Assembly: GCF_012524075.1 (NCBI RefSeq)
Contig: NZ_JAAZUI010000001.1
Coordinates: 1-64,000, forward strand
DNA: 64,000 nt
Direction of reading: 5' to 3'
From: Lutibacter sp. B1
Lineage (GTDB): Bacteria; Bacteroidota; Bacteroidia; Flavobacteriales; Flavobacteriaceae
Made by a program: the position numbers and the translations under genes. A model generated the notes under the pieces. The model searched no databases, had not been told where the DNA came from, and was given only the letters and a program-made list of their open reading frames with translations. Shown here piece after piece: positions 43,161-53,225 of the stretch (position 1 is the first letter of the stretch; every line of letters begins with the position of its first letter).

Positions 43161-44060
43161 TTGGAAACAATCTTATCAATTAACAATCTTAATAAAAAAT
43201 TTGGTAGAATCCATGCCGTTAATAACTTATCCTTTACTATTAAAAAAGGAAATGTATATGGAATACTTGGTCCAAACGGCAGTGGAAAGTCTACCACACT
43301 AGGTATTATTTTAAATGTTGTAAATAAAACTTCGGGGGATTTTAATTGGTTTGACGGTAGTTTATCTACACATGAAGCTTTAAAAAAAGTAGGTGCAATT
43401 ATAGAGCGTCCAAACTTTTATCCTTATATGACTGCCATTCAAAACCTTGAATTGGTTTGTAAAATAAAGGAGATTCCTTCCGCTAAAATTGAAGAAAAAC
43501 TTAAAGCTGTTAATCTTTATAAACGAAAAAATGATAAATTCAGCACCTATTCACTGGGTATGAAACAACGTTTGGCAATTGCTTCGGCATTGTTAAACGA
43601 TCCTGAAATATTGATTTTAGATGAACCTACCAATGGTTTAGATCCACAAGGCATTCATGAAATTCGTCAAATCATAAAAGATATTGCTGCAAACGGAACA
43701 ACCATTTTATTAGCTTCACATTTATTAGATGAAGTAGAAAAAGTTTGCTCACACGTTGTTGTAATTAGAGAAGGTATTAAATTGTATTCGGGTAGCGTTG
43801 ATGAAATGACTGCTTCTTTTGGTTTATTTGAACTTAAAGTGGATTCAAATTCTGAAAAACTTATCGAGTTACTATCAAATTATGAAGGAATTTCATCCGT
43901 AAAAAAAGATGAAGATAAAATTATAGCTACTTTAAATAAACCTATTGAAGCTTCAGAAATCAATCAATATGTATTTAAAAACGGCTTTGTTTTATCACAT
44001 TTGATAAAAAGAAAACCAAGTTTAGAGCAACAATTCTTAACAATAACTAATAACAACTAA
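43161..44060 (+). CDS. ABC transporter ATP-binding protein
   Basis: ATPase (299 aa) of an ABC-2 type exporter. Walker A GPNGSGKST, signature YSLGMKQRLAIASAL, Walker B ILILDEPTNGLDPQG and switch His LLASHLLDEVEK are intact. The start is a TTG at 43161 (ETILSINNLNKKFG); no ATG precedes Walker A in a sensible place. The permease gene follows after two bases, forming one transporter. The substrate is unknown; bacitracin- or gliding-type exporters look alike. Confidence 0.93.
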   Translation: METILSINNLNKKFGRIHAVNNLSFTIKKGNVYGILGPNGSGKSTTLGIILNVVNKTSGDFNWFDGSLSTHEALKKVGAIIERPNFYPYMTAIQNLELVCKIKEIPSAKIEEKLKAVNLYKRKNDKFSTYSLGMKQRLAIASALLNDPEILILDEPTNGLDPQGIHEIRQIIKDIAANGTTILLASHLLDEVEKVCSHVVVIREGIKLYSGSVDEMTASFGLFELKVDSNSEKLIELLSNYEGISSVKKDEDKIIATLNKPIEASEINQYVFKNGFVLSHLIKRKPSLEQQFLTITNNN

Positions 44061-44062
44061 CA

Positions 44063-44890
44063 ATGCTACGACTACTAAGTATTGAAATTCACAAATTAAA
44101 ACACAACCGTGCAAGCAGAATTTTAATTATCATTTATTTTGCATTGTTAACTTCTATTGCATTAATAGCTGCAGTAAAATTTGATATTGGTCCGGTACAA
44201 TTTCATTTAGCTGAACAAGGTATTTTTAACTTTCCTTACATCTGGCATTTTAATACCTATATGGCAGCTATTTTTAAATTTTTTTTATTGCTGGTTATTG
44301 TTTCAATGATGGCTAATGAGTACAGTAACAAAACTTTAAAACAAAATTTAATTGATGGCTTGAGCAAAAAAGAGTTTATACTTTCAAAATTCTACACAGT
44401 TATTTTATTAGCTTTAATTTCTACAATTTTTGTATTTATAGTTTCATTAATTCTTGGATATATTTATTCCGATTTTAATGAAATTTTAATAGTTACCACC
44501 GATTTAGAATACTTATTTGCGTTTTTTATTAAACTTGTTGGATTTTTCTCCTTCGGATTATTTTTAGGAATTTTAATTAAAAAATCGGCTTTTGCAGTAG
44601 GAGCTATGCTGGTGTGGGCAATGGTTGAAGGATTTGCCAAAGGTATGTTTCATTGGAGATTTGAAGGTCATGTAGATGATTTGATGAGAATATTTCCATT
44701 AGAAGCTATGAGCAACCTAATTAAAGAACCTTTTACACGTTTAGGAGCGGTAAAAACTGTTGCAAAACAAGTAGGTGAAGATTTGTCTAAAGATTTTTCG
44801 GTACAACTTTTAGATATTCTAATTGTTACTTGTTGGACAGCTATTTTTGTATACCTATCATATTGGTTGTTAAAAAAACGAGATTTATAA
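44063..44890 (+). CDS. ABC-2 type permease
   Basis: A 275-residue inner-membrane permease with about six hydrophobic segments (starting ASRILIIIYFALLTSIALI, ending AIFVYLSYWLLKKRDL). MANEYSNKTLKQNLIDGLSK is the conserved cytoplasmic loop of ABC-2 permeases. It pairs with the ATPase directly upstream. Confidence 0.9.
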   Translation: MLRLLSIEIHKLKHNRASRILIIIYFALLTSIALIAAVKFDIGPVQFHLAEQGIFNFPYIWHFNTYMAAIFKFFLLLVIVSMMANEYSNKTLKQNLIDGLSKKEFILSKFYTVILLALISTIFVFIVSLILGYIYSDFNEILIVTTDLEYLFAFFIKLVGFFSFGLFLGILIKKSAFAVGAMLVWAMVEGFAKGMFHWRFEGHVDDLMRIFPLEAMSNLIKEPFTRLGAVKTVAKQVGEDLSKDFSVQLLDILIVTCWTAIFVYLSYWLLKKRDL

Positions 44891-44961
44891 ACATTTAACA
44901 AAATGTTCCTTGGCTAATTAATATATTTGAAGATTAGATTGTTTATTACAATTTTCTTTGA

Positions 44962-47900
44962 ATGAAAAAATTAGTAGTACTTATATTTCTGTTAACCACA
45001 ATAACAACCTTTGCTCAAGGTGAAGCCAACTATTGGTTTTTTGGTGAAAATGCTGGTTTAGATTTCAATACAAATCCACCCACAGCAATTACGGGAAGTT
45101 TAAATACAAAAGAAGGCTGTTCTTCTTTTTCTGACAAAGACGGAAATCTGTTATTCTATTCTGACGGAACTACAGTTTGGAACAAAAACCACAAAGTAAT
45201 GCCTAATGGAACCGGATTAAAAGGAAATGCTTCAAGTACACAGTCTGCAATGATAATACCTCGTCCTGAAAGCAGTACTGAATTTTATCTTTTTACAGTA
45301 GGCGCGGCAATTAATGGAGGCAGATATGGTTTTTATTATTATACTATCGACATTACAAAAGATGGAGGTTTGGGTGATATTGTTGATGGTCCCATTGATT
45401 TAACCGAAGGCAGAGCAGATGATTGGACTGAAAAAGTAGCCGCAATTATAGGTAACGAATGTAATACATATTGGGTTATTTCATATGTTGAAAATGAATT
45501 TTACGCTTATAAAGTAACCAAAAACGGTGTGGCAGCCACACCTGTTAAATCAACTGTTAATTACAGCACGTATGACAGAAGAGGGTATTTAAAAGTTTCA
45601 CCTGACGGTACAAAAATTGTTATAGCTCACTCGGCAAATTATAATGGAATAGATAAAATTCCCGGAGCAGTTATACTATATGATTTTAATGATAGTACCG
45701 GAATAATTACCAACCCTCAAACACTACCACTTAACACCCAAGGCAATTACCCTTATGGCATTGAATTTTCACCTAACAGTAAAAAATTATACGTTAATGC
45801 TTCTAATGATTACTATAACTTAGAATATCTAGAATATAATAATCCTAATAATCATTTTTCAACTTTATTTCAATTTGATATAAGTTCACCAATATTAGCA
45901 GATATAATTACATCAAGAGTTATCATAGATTCTCAAAATTTATTTAGAGGTGGTTTACAACTAGCTCCCGATGGTAAAATATACAGAGCCTTATCAAAAA
46001 CCTATGATATTGGAATACCGTATCTAGGCGTTATTGAAAGCCCAAATAAAGACGGTGTGGCATGTAATTATAAACATAAAGCTATTTCATTAGGAGATAA
46101 TAATTCAACACAAGGCTTACCTCCTTTTATAGCTTCCCTTTTGCTTCCTATTGAAATTACTGATGGCATAACTACACAAAACTTAAACAACACAATCGTA
46201 AAAAGGTGTTTAGGAGAGAATTATCAGCTTTCAGTACAAGATATCCCAGGTACACCTACTTATAAATGGACATTTAATGGAATTGATTTAAATATAAATT
46301 CTTCAATATTAACCCTTACTAATTTAGATTATACACACTCCGGTATTTATAATTTAGAAGCTGAAACTATTGATGATTGTGGATTTAAAACAAAATATTT
46401 AGGTGAAGTTTCTATTGAAGTATATGAACCTCCTACCATTACAAAACCTGAAAATATTTTACAATGCGATACTGATAATGATGGTTTTTATAATTTTGAT
46501 TTAAACACTTTAAGAGATACTGAAATTTTAAACAAACAAGATCCCACTGAGTTTGAAGTAGTTTATTTTGCCAATCAAGCAGATGCAGATGCAAATAACA
46601 ATCCTATAATAATGCCATATACTAATTCAACTTCTTATGGTATTGATACTTTAATTGCGCGAATTCATAACAAACAAAATCCTATTTGTTTCGAAACAGA
46701 AACATTTACTCTACAGGTTTTTGAATCTCCAAATCCACCAACAAACATCACAAATCTATCTCAATGTGATAGTAATTTAGTAGGTACAGATACTGACGGA
46801 TTTGAAGTTTTTGATTTAACTGAAAAACTTTCAGAAATTTTAAATGAGCAATCATCTTCTGATTTTACCATAAAATTTTATTCTGATGCTACGCTTACTA
46901 ATGAAATTACCAATTCAAATACGTTTCAAAACACCACACCTAGTTTACAACCTGTTTATGTAACAATTACCAATAATTACAATCCTGATTGTTTTATAAC
47001 AACTTCTTTTAATGTTGAAGTATATGAACTCCCAAAAATAACATCTAATGTAGTTTATGAACAATGTGATTTTGATTCAAAGCCTAATGATGGTAGAACT
47101 ACTTTTAATTTATCAACCAAAGAAGCTGAACTAACAAAGAACAATTTAGAGAGTACAGAAGTCACTTTTTATGAAATAGAAGATACTTCTTTAAGCAATC
47201 CGGTTTCCAAAACAGATTATATAAATCTAAGCGGTCCGTATCATACTTTAACTGTTAAAGTAGAAAATACAGCTATAGATTGTTATACTACAGGAACTAT
47301 TGATTTAGTGGTTTCTCCAACAAGTTTAAAAAACTATCCTCCTATTAATTCCTGTGAAATTAATGAAAATCAGAACATACAAAATGACGCAAAAAGTGAA
47401 GGTAATGGTAGAGCTATATTCAATTTTAATGAAATAAATAAAATCATAAAATCTTATTTTTTAACGCCTGTAACTGTAGAGTTTTACCATAATAGTAGCG
47501 ATGCTTTGAAACAAAGTGACAGTATTTTTGGAGTCAAAATTTATACTCCGCAAGAAGTTTTTGTCAGAATTGAAAACAAAATAACTAAAGCCTGTGAAGA
47601 AGGTGGCATTTTAAAATTAGAAGTTGAAAAATTACCCGAACCAAACGGCGATGAAACTGAACAAATTTTATGTGTAAGTAAGCAAATAGATACTTCACAT
47701 TTAAACTCAATAACTTTAGATGGTTCTACAGGAAATCCTAATGACCAGTACCAATGGTATTGGAATGACATTGAACTAACAGGAGAAACATCCCCAATCC
47801 TAATAGCAACTAAAGAAGGTAATTACAAAATTGAAGCATACCGTGACCTAACAAATTATAGCGGATTCTTCTGTACAGGATACAATACATTTAATATAAA

Positions 47901-48414
47901 AGAATCAAACGCTCCTACTATTTCAATAAACGATATTGAAGTAATTGATGATTCTTACAACAATTCTATCACAATAAATACTGCTAATTTAGGTATTGGA
48001 AATTACGAATTTGCAATTGATGATATTGACGGTTCCTATCAAGATGAGCCATTATTTGAAAATGTTGCTCCTGGAATAAGAACTGTATATATTAGAGATA
48101 AAAATTTATGTGGTATTGCACAAATTGAAGTTCCTGTAATAGGTTATCCTAGATTTTTTACACCAAACAACGATGGTTATAACGATACATGGAAAGTGTT
48201 AGGTACAAACGAAAATTTCTATCCAAATTCCAATATTTATATTTTTGACAGGTTTGGAAAATTAATTACCCTAATTGATCCTAAAGGTGAAGGTTGGAAT
48301 GGTAGTTTTAATGGAAAAATTTTACCTGCTGCCGATTACTGGTTTTCTGTTGAATTAATTGATAGCAATGGAAATATCAAGGTGAAAAAAGGTCATTTTA
48401 GCTTAATACGATAA
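44962..48414 (+). CDS. T9SS type B sorting domain protein, paralogue 1
   Basis: A 1150-residue secreted protein. A signal peptide (ending ITTFAQ) is followed by a propeller-like N-terminal region (ANYWFFGENAGLDF, LLFYSDGTTVWN, GYLKVSPDGTKIVIAHS) of about 390 residues. Next come an Ig-like domain and several modules that start with LQCDTDNDGFYNFDL or similar. The C-terminal gliding-motility-type B sorting domain is FFTPNNDGYNDTWKV...IYIFDRFGKLI...GWNGSFNGKILPAADYWF. It should be exported by the type IX system and attached to the surface. The adjacent gene at 48507 is a paralogue. Confidence 0.92.
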   Translation: MKKLVVLIFLLTTITTFAQGEANYWFFGENAGLDFNTNPPTAITGSLNTKEGCSSFSDKDGNLLFYSDGTTVWNKNHKVMPNGTGLKGNASSTQSAMIIPRPESSTEFYLFTVGAAINGGRYGFYYYTIDITKDGGLGDIVDGPIDLTEGRADDWTEKVAAIIGNECNTYWVISYVENEFYAYKVTKNGVAATPVKSTVNYSTYDRRGYLKVSPDGTKIVIAHSANYNGIDKIPGAVILYDFNDSTGIITNPQTLPLNTQGNYPYGIEFSPNSKKLYVNASNDYYNLEYLEYNNPNNHFSTLFQFDISSPILADIITSRVIIDSQNLFRGGLQLAPDGKIYRALSKTYDIGIPYLGVIESPNKDGVACNYKHKAISLGDNNSTQGLPPFIASLLLPIEITDGITTQNLNNTIVKRCLGENYQLSVQDIPGTPTYKWTFNGIDLNINSSILTLTNLDYTHSGIYNLEAETIDDCGFKTKYLGEVSIEVYEPPTITKPENILQCDTDNDGFYNFDLNTLRDTEILNKQDPTEFEVVYFANQADADANNNPIIMPYTNSTSYGIDTLIARIHNKQNPICFETETFTLQVFESPNPPTNITNLSQCDSNLVGTDTDGFEVFDLTEKLSEILNEQSSSDFTIKFYSDATLTNEITNSNTFQNTTPSLQPVYVTITNNYNPDCFITTSFNVEVYELPKITSNVVYEQCDFDSKPNDGRTTFNLSTKEAELTKNNLESTEVTFYEIEDTSLSNPVSKTDYINLSGPYHTLTVKVENTAIDCYTTGTIDLVVSPTSLKNYPPINSCEINENQNIQNDAKSEGNGRAIFNFNEINKIIKSYFLTPVTVEFYHNSSDALKQSDSIFGVKIYTPQEVFVRIENKITKACEEGGILKLEVEKLPEPNGDETEQILCVSKQIDTSHLNSITLDGSTGNPNDQYQWYWNDIELTGETSPILIATKEGNYKIEAYRDLTNYSGFFCTGYNTFNIKESNAPTISINDIEVIDDSYNNSITINTANLGIGNYEFAIDDIDGSYQDEPLFENVAPGIRTVYIRDKNLCGIAQIEVPVIGYPRFFTPNNDGYNDTWKVLGTNENFYPNSNIYIFDRFGKLITLIDPKGEGWNGSFNGKILPAADYWFSVELIDSNGNIKVKKGHFSLIR

Positions 48415-48506
48415 TTTTAACATAATAATTCTTATTTTTTCAAGTTTAACTTACTAAAAACAAGATATTTATATATATCTTTAACAATAAAAATTTCATT
48501 TTTAAA

Positions 48507-51500
48507 ATGAAAAAGTTATTCTTTTTATTGCTAATTCTTTTCCCCTCAATTTTATTTTCTCAAAAAGAAGCAGCAATTTGGTATTTTGGTCAATATGCCG
48601 GGTTAGATTTTAACTCTGGAGTACCTGTTCCTATTTATAATGGTGAATTATATACTTATGAAGGCTGTGCTACAATTTCTGATTATCAGGGTAACTTATT
48701 ATTTTATACCGATGGTGTTACAGTATGGGATAGAAACCATAATATAATGCCTAATGGTACTAACTTATTAGGCGATGCTTCAAGTACACAATCTGCAATA
48801 ATAGTTCCAAGACCAAATAATATAAACCAATATTATATTTTTACTGTGGATGCAAGGGGAAATTCACCTTTATCAGCAAATGGTATAAACTATTCAACAG
48901 TAGATTTAACCCTTAATGGGGGTTTGGGAGATATCATTTCTAATGAAAAAAATATAAATTTAGTTTCTCGTGCTTATGAAAAAATAACTGCAGTTAAACA
49001 TGCCGATAATAATTCTTATTGGGTTATAACTTTTATTACAGATCAATTTTTAGCTTGGAGAGTTAATGCTACAGGTATTGATACTAATCCAATCGTTTCA
49101 AATAACAATATATCGAGAGCTAATGATTCTAGAGGATATTTAAAAATTTCACCTGACGGAACTAAAATTGCTTGTGCCAATTTTGGGGTGCAACAAAACT
49201 TAATGATCTACGATTTTAACAATGCTACTGGTATAGTTTCCAATGAAATTGAATTAGATTTTGATGAAAGTGATGATAACCCTTATGGTGTAGAATTTTC
49301 TAATCAAAGTCAAAAACTTTATGTAACTACCAGCAAACTTGATAACGAGATCCATTCACCTCCCGGAAGATTATATCAATTCGATATGCTAAGTGCTAAC
49401 ATTCAAAACTCTAGAGTATTAATACATGAAACATCCGTAAATACTCGTGGTGCTTTACAATTAGCTATTGATGGAAAAATATATAGAGCTTTGTCTGTTA
49501 TTGAAGAAGATCCCGGAGGTACTAATTATTTAGGAATTATTAATAATCCTGAAACCGATGGTTTAGCTTGTAATTATACACATAATGCTCTTGATATAAG
49601 TAATGGAGAATTAAACCGTAAGGTTTTTGAAGGTTTACCTCCTTTTATACAATCCTTTTTTTTAACTTCAATTTCAGCAAATGATGTTTGTTTTGGAAAT
49701 GAAACCGAATTTACTGTAAGCTCTTCCGTTCAACCTACAACTATCGCATGGGATTTTGGAGATCCTTCAACAGGAATTAATAATACATCAACAGAACTTA
49801 ATCCTACTCATATTTTTTCATCTCCAGGTATTTTTACTGTAACAGCAATAGTTACTATTGGTACCGAGACATCTACTCTAACATTAAATGTTACAATATA
49901 TAATGAACCTATTGTAAATTCACCTGTAACACTTGTTCAATGTGATGATGATTTAGATGGAATCGTAGATTTTAATTTAGAAGAAGCTAATACTTTAATC
50001 TCAGAAGAAGATCCTTTACCAACAATTACCTACTTTACAACAGAAACTGCAGCAATAGATAATACTAATTCCATTTCAAATCCGACAACTTTTTCGAACG
50101 AAACTATTTCAACTGTTTGGGCAAGAGTAGAAAATACATCAGACTGTTTTGCAATTGCTGAAGTTATTTTAGAAGTTGTATATAATGAAATTCCTGAAGG
50201 TTTAATACTAACTTTTGAAGAATGTGATGATTTAGTTGATAATGATGATTCTGATGGAATCGCTACTTTTGATTTTAGCAGTGTTACAACTCAAATTTTA
50301 GATGCATTAGCTCCCGAAACAAATTTTATTATAACGTATTATGAAAACATAGAAGACGCCTTAGCTGAACAAAATAACATTACCCCTTCTAATTACAGAA
50401 ATACATCATCACCAAACACACAACAAATTGTTGTTAGAGTTGATGATTTAGATAACAATTGTTTTGGATTAGAATATATTACACTAATTGTAAACCCAGT
50501 TCCAAAATTTGATTTGTTAGAATTAATTGAATTTTGCTCAAACTCAACAGATTTAAGTTTTGGTATTGAAAATCCCATTGGTATATATAATTATATTTGG
50601 AGAAATGAAGAAGGTACAGAAATTGCTTATACTCCAGATATTACTGTAGATTCTAGTGGTTTATATTCGGTAACTGCAATAGATACAACCAATACATGCG
50701 AGAAAGTAAAGTCTATTCAAGTAACAATTAATAACGCTCCGGTAGTTACAACGCCCGTTACACATACAGAATGTGATGATGATACTGATGGTTATTTTGA
50801 TTTTAATTTAGAAAATGCTAATTCTATAATTTCAAACGAAACTCCAACACCAACTATAACTTATTTTCTAAATGAAACTGCTGCTATTAATAATAGTACA
50901 ACTGATGCAATAGCAAATCCTACTGTATTTTCTAACGAAACTTCTTCAACTGTTTGGGCAAGAGTAGAAAATGACTCGAATTGTTTTGTTACTGCTCAAA
51001 TTAATTTAGAAGTTATTTCAATCGAAATTCCTAGTGATTTAATGCTTATTTTTAATGAATGTGATAATATTTATGACAATGATGAAACCAATGGTATAAC
51101 TACATTTAATTTTAGTGATGCCACAAATGAAATTTTAAACATACTGCTTCCTAAAACTAATTTGGCAGTAACATATTATGAAAACATAAATGATGCTACA
51201 AATGAAGTAAATAGCATAAATCCTTCTAACTACAGAAATACATCTTCACCAAACACACAACAAATTGTAGTTAGAGTTGATGATTTAACTAATACATGTT
51301 ATGGTTTAGGTTACCACATAACTTTAAATGTAAATCCTGTACCTCAATTTGATTTATTAAACACTGTTTCATTATGCTTAAGCTCTTCAAATACAAATAT
51401 TGGTGTTGAAAATCCATCAGATGATTTTAATTATATATGGTTTGATGAGTTTAACAACGAAATTGGTTATACTCAAAGTATTTCTGTTTATTCTGATGGA

Positions 51501-52064
51501 GAATATTCAGTAACTGCAACAAATGAATTTAACTGTACTAAAACCAAATCAATTATAGTAAACAGTAATGAAGTAACAGAATTATTAGGATTTAATATTA
51601 GCAATGTTATAATTACCGATAATTCATCAAACAACACCATTACTGTAGTAACAAATAATTTACCTAACAGTGTATATGAATACGCAATTGATGATGGGGA
51701 ATACCAATCAAATAATTTATTTGAAAATGTTCCTGCCGGAATTCATACTGTTAGAATTATTGATATTGAAAACTGTTCTGAAAGTTCTGTTGAAGTTTCC
51801 TTAATTGGTATCCCAAACTTTTTTACACCAAATTTTGATGGATATAACGATACTTGGCATGTAACAGGAATTGAATTTCAGCCAAACTCTAACGTATATA
51901 TTTTTGATAGATTTGGTAAATTAATTGCTGTTTTAGATCCGTTAGGACCCGGATGGAATGGTTTATATAAAGGAAACCCTTTACCTTCAACAGATTATTG
52001 GTACAAAGTTGAGCTAGATGATGGTAGAGTTTTAAAAGGGCACTTCAGTTTAATTAGACGATAA
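48507..52064 (+). CDS. T9SS type B sorting domain protein, paralogue 2
   Basis: An 1185-residue secreted protein with the same plan as its neighbour: signal peptide (ILFSQ), propeller-like region (AAIWYFGQYAGLDF, LLFYTDGVTVWD), then a PKD domain (AWDFGDPSTGI...FSSPGIFTVTA). A module of about 279 residues is present twice in tandem (starting VQCDDDLDGIVDF and TECDDDTDGYFDF). The type B sorting domain FFTPNFDGYNDTWHV...GHFSLIRR ends the protein. It is probably a surface-exposed adhesive or gliding-associated protein. The two paralogues are 92 bases apart and may share a transcript. Confidence 0.93.
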   Translation: MKKLFFLLLILFPSILFSQKEAAIWYFGQYAGLDFNSGVPVPIYNGELYTYEGCATISDYQGNLLFYTDGVTVWDRNHNIMPNGTNLLGDASSTQSAIIVPRPNNINQYYIFTVDARGNSPLSANGINYSTVDLTLNGGLGDIISNEKNINLVSRAYEKITAVKHADNNSYWVITFITDQFLAWRVNATGIDTNPIVSNNNISRANDSRGYLKISPDGTKIACANFGVQQNLMIYDFNNATGIVSNEIELDFDESDDNPYGVEFSNQSQKLYVTTSKLDNEIHSPPGRLYQFDMLSANIQNSRVLIHETSVNTRGALQLAIDGKIYRALSVIEEDPGGTNYLGIINNPETDGLACNYTHNALDISNGELNRKVFEGLPPFIQSFFLTSISANDVCFGNETEFTVSSSVQPTTIAWDFGDPSTGINNTSTELNPTHIFSSPGIFTVTAIVTIGTETSTLTLNVTIYNEPIVNSPVTLVQCDDDLDGIVDFNLEEANTLISEEDPLPTITYFTTETAAIDNTNSISNPTTFSNETISTVWARVENTSDCFAIAEVILEVVYNEIPEGLILTFEECDDLVDNDDSDGIATFDFSSVTTQILDALAPETNFIITYYENIEDALAEQNNITPSNYRNTSSPNTQQIVVRVDDLDNNCFGLEYITLIVNPVPKFDLLELIEFCSNSTDLSFGIENPIGIYNYIWRNEEGTEIAYTPDITVDSSGLYSVTAIDTTNTCEKVKSIQVTINNAPVVTTPVTHTECDDDTDGYFDFNLENANSIISNETPTPTITYFLNETAAINNSTTDAIANPTVFSNETSSTVWARVENDSNCFVTAQINLEVISIEIPSDLMLIFNECDNIYDNDETNGITTFNFSDATNEILNILLPKTNLAVTYYENINDATNEVNSINPSNYRNTSSPNTQQIVVRVDDLTNTCYGLGYHITLNVNPVPQFDLLNTVSLCLSSSNTNIGVENPSDDFNYIWFDEFNNEIGYTQSISVYSDGEYSVTATNEFNCTKTKSIIVNSNEVTELLGFNISNVIITDNSSNNTITVVTNNLPNSVYEYAIDDGEYQSNNLFENVPAGIHTVRIIDIENCSESSVEVSLIGIPNFFTPNFDGYNDTWHVTGIEFQPNSNVYIFDRFGKLIAVLDPLGPGWNGLYKGNPLPSTDYWYKVELDDGRVLKGHFSLIRR

Positions 52065-52069
52065 TTTTC

Positions 52070-53140
52070 TTATTCTGAAAGTTGTAATTTATCTGCTATT
52101 TTTCTCCAATCAACAATTTTAAAATTCTGATTTAAAGAATCCTTTCCTTGTGTATTTGCTCCATCTTGAGCAATAAAAAAACCTTTTGGATATTTTGTAC
52201 CAAACGAAACGTTTGTTACATCAATACCATCAGTATCATAAGTACCATCAATTGTACCATCATCAATTTTAAAACTTCCTTGGTACTGATTTGTAATTCT
52301 ATCGAAAACAGCATAACTGTTATTTCCTTGAGATGATAAAATTACATATCCTTTTCCTTCACCTGAATCATAAATGGTTACACCTTCAAAATCATCTTTC
52401 ATATTTAGTGCTCTTGTAGATATAACTCTAACCCTCTCATTCATTTTATTGGGTTCAGCTTCATATTTCCACAAAGCTTTATCTTCTTCAGCAACATATA
52501 ATTTCCCGTAAAAATCATCGGCAACTATACCCTCAGTTTGTGTTGACAATACAATATTTCTAACTAATTTAGCGTCAATATATCCTTTCTTTTCAAAAAG
52601 TTCCCACTGCTCTACTCCTCCATCTTTTCCACAAATAAACACATAAATTTTGTTTGAAATGTTGCTTTTGTACATTCCTAAACCATATACTTCTTTTAAT
52701 TCAGATTTTATAGGTCTTGCAGCTACATCAATTAACTCACCTGTTTGTGGGTTTACAATATGAACAGTAATAGTGTTATACGTTCTATTTGAAGCTGTAA
52801 CAACCGAAACCTTTTGACCTTTATATAAAAACCCATTTCGTATATCAACATTATTTACTCTTCCTACCGGATATGAGTACAGTTCTTTTCCTTCTAAATT
52901 ATAAACAACCAGTCCATTTTGTTTGTTAGTTCCAATTATAGTCGACTTCATTACATCTGTTGGATGAATCCATATACAAGCGTCATCAGCTGCATCATCA
53001 ACTGAACTCACAGGCTCTGTTTCTAAATCAGCAAAAACTGAAACCACCGGTTTTAATTTCATATCAATTTGTTCAATTTGCTGTGGTGGTTTACAACTAA
53101 AAATTACTAGTATAATTATAAAATATAGTCTGTTTTTCAT
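52070..53140 (-). CDS. beta-propeller 3-phytase, lipoprotein
   Basis: A 356-residue predicted lipoprotein (lipobox IFSC, Cys16) of the BPP phytase family, releasing phosphate from phytate with Ca2+. Features are DDAADDACIWIHPTDVMKS, IIGTNKQNGLVVYNLEGK, RVNNVDIRNGF, EGIVADDFYGKLYVAEED and GTYDTDGIDVTN. The start is the ATG at 53140; a longer frame would run through the palindrome 53157-53190. The TonB-receptor gene directly upstream suggests uptake of phytate or a released product. Confidence 0.93.
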   Translation of the reverse strand: MKNRLYFIIILVIFSCKPPQQIEQIDMKLKPVVSVFADLETEPVSSVDDAADDACIWIHPTDVMKSTIIGTNKQNGLVVYNLEGKELYSYPVGRVNNVDIRNGFLYKGQKVSVVTASNRTYNTITVHIVNPQTGELIDVAARPIKSELKEVYGLGMYKSNISNKIYVFICGKDGGVEQWELFEKKGYIDAKLVRNIVLSTQTEGIVADDFYGKLYVAEEDKALWKYEAEPNKMNERVRVISTRALNMKDDFEGVTIYDSGEGKGYVILSSQGNNSYAVFDRITNQYQGSFKIDDGTIDGTYDTDGIDVTNVSFGTKYPKGFFIAQDGANTQGKDSLNQNFKIVDWRKIADKLQLSE

Positions 53141-53156
53141 TGGTAAAAATTTAGAT

Positions 53157-53190
53157 ACACAATGTACAGTAATTAAACTGTACATTGTGT
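53157..53190. promoter_or_regulatory. 14-bp perfect palindrome between receptor and phytase genes
   Basis: ACACAATGTACAGT (53157-53170) pairs perfectly with 53177-53190 across a 6-base loop. It lies 17 bases before the phytase ATG and 35 bases after the receptor stop. No U-run follows directly on either strand, so an RNA hairpin controlling the phytase or an operator is as likely as a terminator. Confidence 0.6.
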
Positions 53191-53225
53191 GTAACAATAA
53201 TTAACTAAGATTTATTTATGAAATT

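Noticed and set aside
53141-53197. Upstream start of the phytase gene
   Set aside because: It would translate the perfect palindrome and place residues before an otherwise good lipoprotein signal.
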